64,000 bases of DNA. Origin: Juglans regia. Its lineage: Eukaryota; Streptophyta; Magnoliopsida; Fagales; Juglandaceae. Shown in pieces: positions 23,698 through 34,000 of the stretch. Below the pieces are notes generated by a model. That model worked only from the letters and a program-made list of their open reading frames with translations, was not told where the DNA came from and ran no database searches. Both the position numbers and the translations under genes were made by a program. The stretch lies in NCBI RefSeq assembly GCF_001411555.2, contig NC_049916.1, positions 3,224,001-3,288,000 on the forward strand, written 5' to 3'. Positions within the stretch are counted from its first letter, which is position 1, and each line of letters opens with the position of its first letter.

Positions 23698-24325
23698 GTT
23701 TGTGAAACCCTTCCCATGTCACATCCTCGTCTCCTTGTTGGATAATTCAAATCCGTTACTTGGCTGGTTGTCTCCAATCAAAACAGTAAGCACTAGTGAA
23801 ATGCAATAAGCCTGAGATTGTTCATTCGGGCCGAAAAATGCATCACCCACAAGCCCATATTCGGAAGCGGGTTTGGGTATGGGACCCGGATACTAAATCT
23901 TAAACTTGATACCGCACCTAGTTTTTTTTTTAATCGTACTAGTTATTTTAATCACTACACAAAGCTGCATGGTCTACCATAAAAATTGTATGAATTATGC
24001 AATGCATTAAAATTGCATAACATGAAATTTGTGATTTTGGTTGAATATGAGGAATTAATTATTAATTAAAAGGAGCTGCAAGAGACACGAAGGGATTTCA
24101 CAAACTAACGTGGCACAGTACAGTGTGCCATGCCATTTGTTTTCATTTTTCCCCTCCCCTCCTCCCTCATTTTCTGCTCCCTTTCCATAACCCTTTAGAA
24201 CCCCATCTGTGTAGCCCAACGTCGCCGCAGCCCAACCATTTTCTTCATTCCTCATTGAAGTCGTTGCCCCTCGTCGGTAGGTACATGTGTAATAGCATGC
24301 CAGAAATTCAATGGATGAATTTATT
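23698..24325. other. Intergenic, no gene recognised
   Basis: Mixed sequence with a pyrimidine-rich stretch around 24140-24200. Short open frames lack recognisable motifs. Possibly the tail of a retroelement. Confidence 0.4.
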
Positions 24326-26080
24326 TAAACTTTAGGAACGTCGTGAAAACTCTATAAATGTCTCACAAATCGAGAAATCACATAGGTTTTTAGTCTTATT
24401 GCTTAGTCAGTTTCTTACTCACTTTGGTAACAGAAATGCGATTTTATTTATTTAAGATACATAGGAGTATGATACTAAGAAAGGGTTTGCACCATTAGTC
24501 TCAGATGAATTTTTAGGATTTTACGAGGTAATAATACATTTTTTATTTTCCGGATGATAGTTGTTCGAAAACACATTTTGATTTAATTGAGACAGTTAGG
24601 TGTCAAAATTTGCAAAACAAATTGCACTATTATATTCGTAGGATTATTTAGGATTTTATGGTGCAAAGTTTATTTTTGCCTTTTTCGAAGTGAATAGTAA
24701 CATCTATGATAGAGTCATGTGGCACTTAGTCCAGTCAATTTTTAAATCACAGTGTAGATTGTCCAAGTCAATATAGAGAATTTTTATTTGAACATTTGAC
24801 AAGATCTTAGCCACACTTAATGAATAATATAGGACACTTGGCTCTAGGACGAACCATGAGACATAAATGTGAAAGAAAGAAAGGAAAATCAAGCATTGTG
24901 ATTATGTCATTTAAGCCAAAAACTATTCCATCCAACCATTCATTTTTGTGCCAAACTAAAAAGGGTTTCAACCATAGTGAAACTCCAAATCTTTGAGATC
25001 CAATTGAGACCTCAAAACTTTGGTGAAAGTCGAAACCCTAAAAGATTACCACAAGCCCGAAATGTTGGTTGGTTTTAGCTTAGTGTTTAATCACTTGATT
25101 AAATCACTTTCATATGTTATTAATCAATTCAATTTATGTCATTATACCCTTATTTATTCTTTTATACCTTAGTAATTTCATTGGTCCAAAAAAAATTAGA
25201 TTTTGACTTGTTAGAAACCGAAACCCCAAACTAAACCCTCTTGAAACCCTAACTGAGGCCCATTAAAACCCACCAAAAAGCTCCACCCAAGCATGGCTTC
25301 TTGAGGAAGTCTCTCTCAATTCCCTAAGTGTACTTTCACTGCTCTTGTCAACCCAAATAGTAGCTGATGGGAGGTCAATTAGCCACCTCATCTTCATCCA
25401 TCACACGACAGCTTCCATGGCTAAAAACCACGTGATGTTGCCCACGGTTTTGCCCATTGTTTCGGTTGACAAAACCATACCATCAAATGGTTATCCTCAC
25501 ATCCTCTCTCAGCCCTCTAGTCCAATATAATCCGTCCAAGCCAGCCCCTTCATGTTTTTGTTACTTTCATTTCACTTCTTAGAGAGAACTCAAAATGAGG
25601 TTTCAAACAGAGTTTCTGGCTGATTTTGCTTGAATTTTTCGAAGCTTTTGTAAGTAGATTCTCACAAAATTACATTCATATAAATTCTTCCTCTTTGAGT
25701 ATATTTTTCCATTGATTTATTTTGTGTGATTTTTCATGCAGGGTTTATTAGTGAAAAGTCGATTTGAGCATGCGAATGTCATATTGGGCAACAATCTGGA
25801 TATTGTGTGAAACTTTGATTTATTTGATGAAGTTCTTGATAAAATCTTGATTAAAAATTTTTATGGTTTAGATTTAACATGTTAACATGCAAGTTGGATT
25901 TATATTTGGTGCATGTTAAGAGTTTTTACAAAGAGTTTTGCATGATTTTAGAAAGTTGGAAACTGGAGGTGTCAAAACAGTTTCTGTTTTGAGAAATTTT
26001 TGATTTTTTGTTATGGAAACATTATCCTATAGTCTTGATATTCACATATGTAGTTCTTAAGAATTTGATTTATGTGTTAG

Positions 26081-26413
26081 TGTTGAGAAATAATCACACA
26101 TTACCTATGGACAAGGTCTTGGGTACGCTTATAAGGAATGGACAATCATCTCTTATAGAACTGGTTTTATGAGATGAGTTAGGCCCATAAATTTCTTCAT
26201 GGTATCAAAGTCTGTCACATGATGAATGGGGGCCGACACTACTTATCCTGTGACAAGGACCATAAAAAAATTCTGACTTGCACGTAAGGGAGGGTGTTGA
26301 GGAATGCTCCTACATTGCCTGTGGACAAGGTTTTAGACATGTTTATAAGGAATGAACAATCATTTCTTGTAGAACCAGTTTTATGGGATGAATTAGGCCT
26401 ATGAATTTCTTCA
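26081..26413 (+). mobile_element. Complete TRIM (terminal-repeat retrotransposon in miniature)
   Basis: 333 bases in total. Two 119-base LTRs (26081-26199 and 26295-26413), both starting TGTTGAG and ending ATTTCTTCA. A primer binding site TGGTATCAAAG begins at 26200 directly after LTR 1 (Met-tRNA type), and a purine-rich tract (GTAAGGGAGGG) lies just before LTR 2. The 5-base target duplication GTTAG flanks it (26076-26080, 26414-26418). The LTRs differ at about 22 sites, nearly all transitions, so the insertion is old. It has no coding capacity. Confidence 0.93.
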
Positions 26414-27890
26414 GTTAGCAAGTTATGTTTGGAGAATAATGGTTTTGATCTTGATGAAATAAATTGTTATGCATGCAAAGGTTTGGTTAGGAAACAAACT
26501 TAAGGCTCACAGATTTGTTTTGTATTTTTATGAATTTTCACCATGTGATCCTAGGTTTTAATGTTTAGATCAAGTCTAGAACTTGAAAATGAGGTATATG
26601 ATTTTAATTCTTGAAGATTTCTTTCATGAGAAATTCAGATTTAGTTGATCCAAAATTAAAACATGTGGCACTAGGTTATGAAGTTAGTGTGCAAGCCGAT
26701 TGTATTGGGTGATATTTTGTGATCTTTGATTTGTTTATTCAAGCATGTTATTTCTTAGGATTGACTTATAAACATGTTAAGAGTATGTTTATGGACTTTC
26801 AGAGTCCTTGGAGTTTATGGGAAATGAAATAGTCCAAGTGCATTAAAGAGTTTGTTTGAGATTTGGTGTTTTGACATTCTCTTAGCATGAGGTTATGATT
26901 TTTGTGAAATGTATATTTTGCGATCTTAGTATGATTATTTAAAACATAGAATCTGATTTTAAAGTGTTACATAAATCGATTATAGCATAAAAGTTAAAGT
27001 TGAAAGAATTGCAACAAAAATCAAGGATTTTAGCCTCGGTATGTTTCGGCCTAAGTATAGTTTTTATGGTTTTGATGTATTTTAATTTTTTTTATTAGAT
27101 ATTTGGATTTAGGATAAAATTTACATGAGGAATGTAATTTTTGGTGAGTTTTGGAGTTAAGATGCAAAATCTTTAATTTGGGAGAAAAATTGTTATTTTT
27201 CCACAAGTAAATGGGTAAAATGGTGATTTTTCTATAAGTCGGTGATTTTATGTTTCTAAATATTATAGTGAGAAGTTTTTAACCCTTAGAAATATTTCCT
27301 TTCAGTTCACATTATTTCGCGCTAATTTTTCGTCATGCTACATTCACTGGAAGTTTGCATCTAACTTACTTTCAGGATACTTGTGTACGTAATTGTATGG
27401 TGGTAAGAAATCATTATTCATGTTTCTTATGCTTATATACATTATGTTAACGCCATGTTTTTTATCTAATACACGTTATATTATGTCATGCTATGATTTA
27501 ATTCTAGTTCATACTTATCTATTACATGTTCTATCATGTTATGTCATGTTTATATCATATTACTCGTCACATCATGTTATGCCATGTCATCTGTCACACA
27601 ATCAATTATTTCATATCATATCATGTCACATGTATAAAGCGTGTTACGAAAAATAGTATTTTTCAGTTAGTCAAGCTTTTATGTTTATTACGACCCCAAA
27701 TGTTAGGATGAGACATTATCCTAATAAAACTTCGTTGTTCACGTTGGAGTGTTTAAATTAGTGTAAAATTCTCTGGGTTGACAATATAAAGGTCAACATG
27801 CTTTGAATTAGACTTAAAGAACTGGTTTCTAGAGTGAAGTCATGCACCAACATTGGTGGTGCTAACCGCAATTCAATTTGATATTATATG

Positions 27891-28030
27891 TACTCACAGC
27901 AGGTGTAGATACCTGTTACGGGATATGTATATTATGTACTCACAACAGGTGCAGATATATGTAAAGTGATGCATATGTTAACGTACTCACAACTGGTGTA
28001 GATACCTATGATGCGATTAGATATAAGCAG
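27891..28030. repeat. 46/47-bp tandem array, three copies
   Basis: Three units beginning TACTCACA-(G/A)C-(A/T)GGTG at 27891, 27937 and 27984, each followed by (T/C)AGATA and a variable tail. It lies in the probable retroelement-derived tract. Upstream, 27400-27640 is rich in CATGTTATGTCATG-like phrases. Confidence 0.8.
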
Positions 28031-28859
28031 GGGCAAACTGTTCAATGGGACCTGTGCAGCTTCTACATTTCACTTTTAGTTAACCAGTTTAAATTGTTAA
28101 CCAAGATTCTAAGTTTATGTTCAGTTCACGTTCAGTTTCAATACATGTCAATTTTCAAGTTATGTCAGCACATGTCATGCTATTTTACCAAGTTCACGTT
28201 AACATTCATGTTTTTTACTGTCATGCATACATTTGTAAACTGTTAGTTTAAGTTGGTTGTTAACTTGTCGGAATTTGTAATCAAATATTACTTTATAGTC
28301 ACAACTACCATTCCTTCTAGAATGATAGATCTTATGTCAATATCTGGAGAACCACTCGAGGATCACCTAGACGAGGTCGAATAGGCCGCGATGCGACAAC
28401 AAGGAGCTTACCATGTCAATGATCCAATTTTTAGATTGGATTATGATTATCTTGGCCGAGTTGCGCGAGCTACTCATTAGACTAGTCTAATAGTTATGTT
28501 CGTTTAATTATATACTTAAGGAGCACTATCTCCACTACTCGTGTTGTTATAGACCTTTTGAACAAGTATTGTAACTTTTGGATGTTAGTTATTATATGAT
28601 AATGAAGTATACTTATATTATTTTGGAATATGTCATATCTTGTGTATAGTATTACTTAAAAAAATAATTATCTATTGTAAATATTACATATTATTAGATA
28701 CATGTTAAGTGTATTATATCTTTATCAATCACAAACGAAGATAGATAATTTTGTATTGCATATCCTTACCCTTCATAGTCTACCAAATCTCCAAGCAGAA
28801 TTAGAGGCTTATTTGGTACACATGATTTCTCATAAAAATATAGGTTTGATAACCCAAAA

Positions 28860-29472
28860 CCTGATGCACCTCTTGGCGCGTGGATGTACCCCTCCAATTA
28901 CGAGTTGTATTCTCGTAAGCTCGTCCCCATATATCGGCCGACGCGCGTCGCAAAAGCCGCGGTGTTTCTGTACTATTGGTTGCAATGGGGGCGCGTGTGG
29001 GAGAGATTGTGATTACGCAGTTTTCGCTGGAGTCCAACGAAATGATCGATCGATGCCTCACGACGTTTACTGAAAATTTACAAACTCTCGTCCTTGACAC
29101 GTGGCACTCCAGGGCCGGACCCACTTATCGACCATATCAACGTCTATTTACCGCTTCCAACATATGATTCTTACGTGTGAGCGCTATACACGTGAAACCC
29201 ACAGACTGATTAACATAATCTGTTTTATGGGACTGCAATTACGGAGTTAACCTTTGTCTTTGTAATCCGGCCAGGACTCGATGAATCATGAGGGGGATGG
29301 GACACGGCACCCCTCGTCAAAAACCAGGATGTTTTCGGTAATTCGATTTCCTCGGAAGGATAAAAGTGGATTATAATAAAAAAATTACTAGATTAAGAAT
29401 TCGCCGGGGTAATAAACGGCGACCGGAGAAAAAACCGACCGGCGAGAGGGGTTCTATATTTCCTATATAAAC
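28860..29472 (+). promoter_or_regulatory. Promoter of helicase copy 2, with TATA box
   Basis: The TATA box CTATATAAAC is at 29463-29472, in the same context as in copy 1. The upstream GC-rich block and CACGTG element (near 29099) are kept. An open frame from ATG 28983 (54 codons, ending 29167) is intact here but is disrupted by a stop and a frame shift in copy 1. Confidence 0.6.
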
Positions 29473-29547
29473 CCGTCACCACGCCCTTTGTTCCCCCACA
29501 TATTTGCTTTCTCCCTTCGCTCTCGCTCTAACCTATTACACACAGAG

Positions 29548-29548
<1 letters not shown>

Positions 29549-29587
<39 letters not shown>
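29549..29587. repeat. (CT)n in the 5' leader of helicase copy 2
   Basis: About 19 CT repeats, longer than the 11-12 in copy 1, in the first non-coding exon. Confidence 0.92.
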
Positions 29588-29590
<3 letters not shown>

Positions 29591-29624
29591 AGAATTTCTC
29601 TTAGATTCAAGCACTCCCTTAGAG

Positions 29625-30736
29625 GTAAAATTCTATCTCCAAACAGTGAATTTAATATCTAATATTTAATTTTAAGTTTTAATTCTTTATTTGACTTAAA
29701 ATGGATAATTTGTTTATATCAATCAGCGGCATGAATACGAATGAATCATGAGGTTGGCCATCGGATTAGTGCCTCAATTTCCGAATGGGGGAGATATGAA
29801 CATGTTCGATCCGTGTGAGAATGCTGGTTTAGTGTGTAGATTAGTGGGGATTATGTGTGTGGTCTGGGGATTTGAGCTCTGTGCGAGGAGGGATTAGTTT
29901 TGAAGGATGACTGCTTGATTCTTTGAAACCCTAGAAAACTAATGCTAGCTTAGTTGGTGATGTGGAGAGTATTGTGATTCGGAGGTTGATCTGTGCTTTT
30001 TTTTTGCTTGATAAGTGATGGGAGTGAGGCCTGTTCTATGTGATGCATATGTAATTGAGTATATGAAAATCGGGGTTCCTGGATTTGGTGCACTGTTACT
30101 CCCCGTATGTATTTTTAGAACTGGGTGGTGGCAAGGGCCGCTAAATCTTTTGGTTAGGGTTATATGCATACAGGTTCTGCTATTTGGTGTCATTGCTGGG
30201 TCTTAGTTAGCAATATGAATCAAGGTTTTAATTTCAGTTCTGGCCGGAATTTGCCGTGCAGGAACGGTATGAAATATGAAATTATGGATCAAGGTTCTGC
30301 CATTTGGTGTCATTGCTGGGTCTTAGTTAGCAATATGAAATTATGAATACCTACTAGAAGGTTAATCATGCCTATATCGTTTCCTGCTCTCTTGTATTCT
30401 CTCTGCACATTTCATGCTTTATTTGAGTACTTGGCAATGGATAGTGTTGAGTTTTTGTCTTGGAAAACTTGATGCACATGTCGAAATTAAAAAAAGGTTT
30501 CCATTTTTAGCAATCTATGCATTGTGAATTATGGTTTGATTCATTCAACCTATTAAATAGGCTTTAACTGAGTGAGATCTGGGTTTAAGGTTATTCTGTT
30601 TTTTTCTCTTGGTGTGATTTTCAATAGGTAAGGCTTTATGCATCTGTCTTTAAAATGATCTCATATCTATATATTGGCTTGCTTTTTAAATTTAGCCCTG
30701 ATTGCTTTCTTAGTTTCCTTTCTACTGTGCTTGTAG
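29625..30736 (+). other. 5'UTR intron of helicase copy 2, with inserted duplication
   Basis: Donor AGAG|GTAAAATTC after 29624 and acceptor TTGTAG at 30736, as in copy 1. It is longer than copy 1's intron mainly because of an extra segment of about 120 bases (about 30220-30345): foreign sequence including TCTGGCCGGAATTTGCCG and a second copy of GGTGTCATTGCTGGGTCTTA. Copy 1 has that phrase once. Confidence 0.55.
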
Positions 30737-30832
30737 ACTGGTTTGCTGAACTTGATCCGCCGAAACCAGCGGGCAATTAAAACTCTTATTAGCAGTTTTT
30801 CGTGGATCCTTCTGCCTTGGGTCATTGCTGGC

Positions 30833-31036
30833 ATGTCATGTGAATTTTTTGTTAAAGAGAAAACTAGAAGAGCATCTGTTGAACCTGTTTTCAGACATAG
30901 TTTCGATTGTATGCATTTACATATGAGATGGGTTCGCGTGGAAGGCCATTATTTGATCTCAATGAACCCCCTGCTGAGGATAATGAGAGTGATGGTGTCC
31001 TCAGCTTCCAGCCGCAAAAAACACATCCACCTATGA
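30833..31036 (+). other. Upstream ORF overlapping the start of helicase copy 2
   Basis: The ATG at 30833 corresponds to the one at 4656 in copy 1, but base changes in the following T-run shift its frame, so it now runs 67 codons past the main ATG (30928) and ends at 31036. The next upstream ATG (30838) is followed at once by TGA. An overlapping uORF usually represses more than one that ends before the main start. Its presence in mRNA depends on which leader acceptor is used. Confidence 0.4.
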
Positions 31037-34000
31037 AACCCAACACTGCTGATTTGGTTGCAGCTTCAACTGCTCCCCAAAGAATAACAAATAATCATGC
31101 CTTTTCACATGCATCATCGGTATCCGGCTTTCAGCCTTTTGTACGGCCCAAACCTGCACATGGCCCTGAAAAGGGTACTGAACAGAAGAGGGCTGGGGAT
31201 AAGAATCCCAAGACTAGTAATGATGAGGAGATGAGACCCTCACCTTCATTTGTTCAGGGTTCAGCAGAAGTTCCATCTGCTGAAAGAGAAGAAGGAGAAT
31301 GGTCTGATGCTGAGGGCTCTACTGATGCATATGGAAACACTAGTTTGAGTGAACGGGGTAAAGCTTCACAAGAGCGAGGAACATCTGAAGTGAGGGATCG
31401 CTTTGCTTCTGGTGTAGCTACTGACAATATCTCTTCTGGTGTCAAAACTTTTCAAAGTATCAAGGATGAAAATAGTACTTGTGCTTCTTTAGAATTGGAT
31501 CCAGATCCCAGTGATCAGAAAAGCAATAGTAGTCTAAATATAGAAGGAAATGCAAGAGGTGATGTGTCCTCAGATGGTCTGGAGGAACCTGGCTTGGTCC
31601 CAAAACAAAGAGAAGTTAAAGGTATTGAAGCGATCCGTGCAGTTAAATGTGCAAATAATCCTGGAAAAAGGAAGATTGACCAGAAAAGGGAAGAAATGCT
31701 AGGCAAGAAACGCAGTAGACAGACCATGTTTCTTAATTTGGAAGATGTCAAACAAGCTGGTCCTATGAAAACTTCAACGCCAAGAAGGCAGACCTTTTCA
31801 CCACCAATCACAACTCGTTCTGTGAAAGATGTCCGTAATGCTCCTCCATCTTCTGAGCGAGTTGGAGAAAAGCAGAGTCAGCCAATGATCCAGGATCAGA
31901 AACAACTTGATGTTGCATTTAATGAAGGAGGCACCTCTTTGGAATCTACTGAACTCAAATCTGAATGTAACGGTGATATGAGCTCTGGACTACTTGGTAG
32001 GCCTCGGAGGTTAAATGGTGAAACTGATTTTTCTGTGGAGGCATCCCTGCCACCCATTCCTAGACAGAGTTCATGGAAGCAGCCCACAGATTTGAGGCAG
32101 CCAAAGAACTTTCCGGTCTCAAATAGGAAGTTGGCTTTGATCACTCAAAACTCCATGGATTCCAAATTGGGAAGCAAGAAACATCTTCCACTTAAGAAGC
32201 AAACTTCTAACATTACTCCATATCAGGACACGTCGGTGGAGCGACTTATACGGGAGGTGACCAATGAAAAGTTTTGGCATCATCCAGGTATAATGTAATC
32301 ATATGTTTTTGTTAAGTTTTAACTGTAATTATGTCTATTGGCTATTTATTTTCCCCATTTGTGTTAACTTGGAGTTTCGCCACATCTGAATGATGTGTCC
32401 TTCCCTATTTCTCATGTTAATGCTCTAATACTCTCCGATTATGATGTTTTTCAGACTATCTCTTATCTGCACTGAATTGATACTTAAAAAATTTCACCAT
32501 GTAATTCATGCCATCATTTTGTGCCTCTTTCCAATCATCTTTCTTGTGATGTGCTTGTTTATATGCATGAGTGATGAAGATTGTTTTTCCTCCTTATATT
32601 TTGTGTTGTTATGAGATCTGAAGTTTTTGCCACTCATTGTCATATCCTATTCCCATTCAAAATTGGAATTGCGGATGAAGTATGATTCCTTGCATGAATT
32701 CTGAATGAGTAAAAGCTGATGTTTTGTATTGCTCAGGCCCACACATAGTGGAGGGGTCCAACCGTGAGGTGATCCTGTTAGATAGAAGAATATATGGGGT
32801 TATGGGTATGGGGTCAATGTGAAATGACAAGGATATGATTTACTCTCCTATCTTATGCATTTTTAGAATTTCGAGAACCAAATGCTTCGGAGGTTTTAGA
32901 TTTTTTGGTTGTTTACAGTAATAGAATGTTGTTAATATGTATAATTCTGCTTTCCCCTTTTATATACAGAGAAATAGATTGGGAGGTTTGGTAAATTCTA
33001 GTTAGCCGTTTCTCGTGTACATCCCATGTACTTGGGTTATGTCTACTCTTCTATTAAAAAAATTAATGATTACCCATCAAAAAATAGATTGGTAGTTTTT
33101 AACAATGATCTCTGCCCCTTTTGAAATCTATAGGAAATCATTAATCCATTCAATTTTTTTTTTTTTAACTTATAAAAGAAATAATTTCATTTTTTAACTT
33201 CCTATCTTGCTACTTTCCCTACTTTTAGCACACTTCTCCCTCGTCATGTTACAAATAAAACCTGTGCACCCTGTTTTGTAATAATTTCCACTTGAGTTAT
33301 GCAGTTATGAAAATCACTAATTTTATTGGATTGCAGCCATATCATATGTGCCTGTGGTTGGTATGCTCGAGTGTTTTGCTGTATGGTCTATCAATTCTAT
33401 TTTCATTTTCTTGTCTCTTGGTCATTTCTTTGTCCTCCCTTGGAGTGTAAATTTGTCTTTGTTATGTGTGCAACTAATTAATATTTTTATGCATCAGAGG
33501 ACACTGAGCTCCAATGTGTGCCCGGTCAATTTGAATCGGTAGAAGAGTATGTTAGAGTATTTGAGCCTTTGCTTTTTGAGGAATGCCGGGCACAACTCTA
33601 TAGCACTTGGGAGGAGTTAACTGAAACGGTTTCAAGGGATACACATGTGATGGTCCGTGTAAAGAGTATAGAAAGGCGAGAAAGAGGTAGCAAAAACTTT
33701 TCATTCAGTTAATTAGTTCCAATCTCAATTGAATATAAATCAAATGAAGTTTACTCAGTCGTTTGGCCATTCTAGAAGATAATTTAAATTCAAATTTAGT
33801 AGAACCGTAGTAGTCCTGTATATTTTCTGCAACCTTCAATAGGCTGAAACATTCCTATAGGATTGCTCAATTTCATAAGCAATGAGTTTTTCTTCACTCA
33901 TTTTTTTTGCTCTGATGCCTTTTTTTCTCTCTCAACTGATCTAGTGCAGAAAATAATTATTGCAACTTCCGTGGAGCTGTGTTTTAGAATTATATTTTTG

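Larger units (their letters stand above)
24326..28590. other. Non-coding tract, probably LTR-retroelement-derived
   Basis: Over 4 kb without a gene. It has the feel of a large non-coding plant retroelement or long LTR: T-rich repeated phrases (for example ATTTAGGATTTTATGG and TTTTAGGATTTTACGAGG), a tandem array at 27891, and a short coding-like stretch at about 28320-28480 (ATGATAGATCTTATG onward, one internal TAG) with a more normal base composition. No gag or pol motif is seen and I could not find matching terminal repeats. A TRIM is nested inside. Confidence 0.35.

Noticed and set aside
26239..26421. 60-codon minus-strand frame
   Set aside because: It overlaps LTR 2 of the TRIM, which explains the sequence fully.
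27400..27640. Possible CRISPR-like or regulatory array of CATGTTATGTCATG phrases
   Set aside because: The unit spacing is irregular and the sequence is plant nuclear DNA; it is low-complexity repetition in a probable retroelement.
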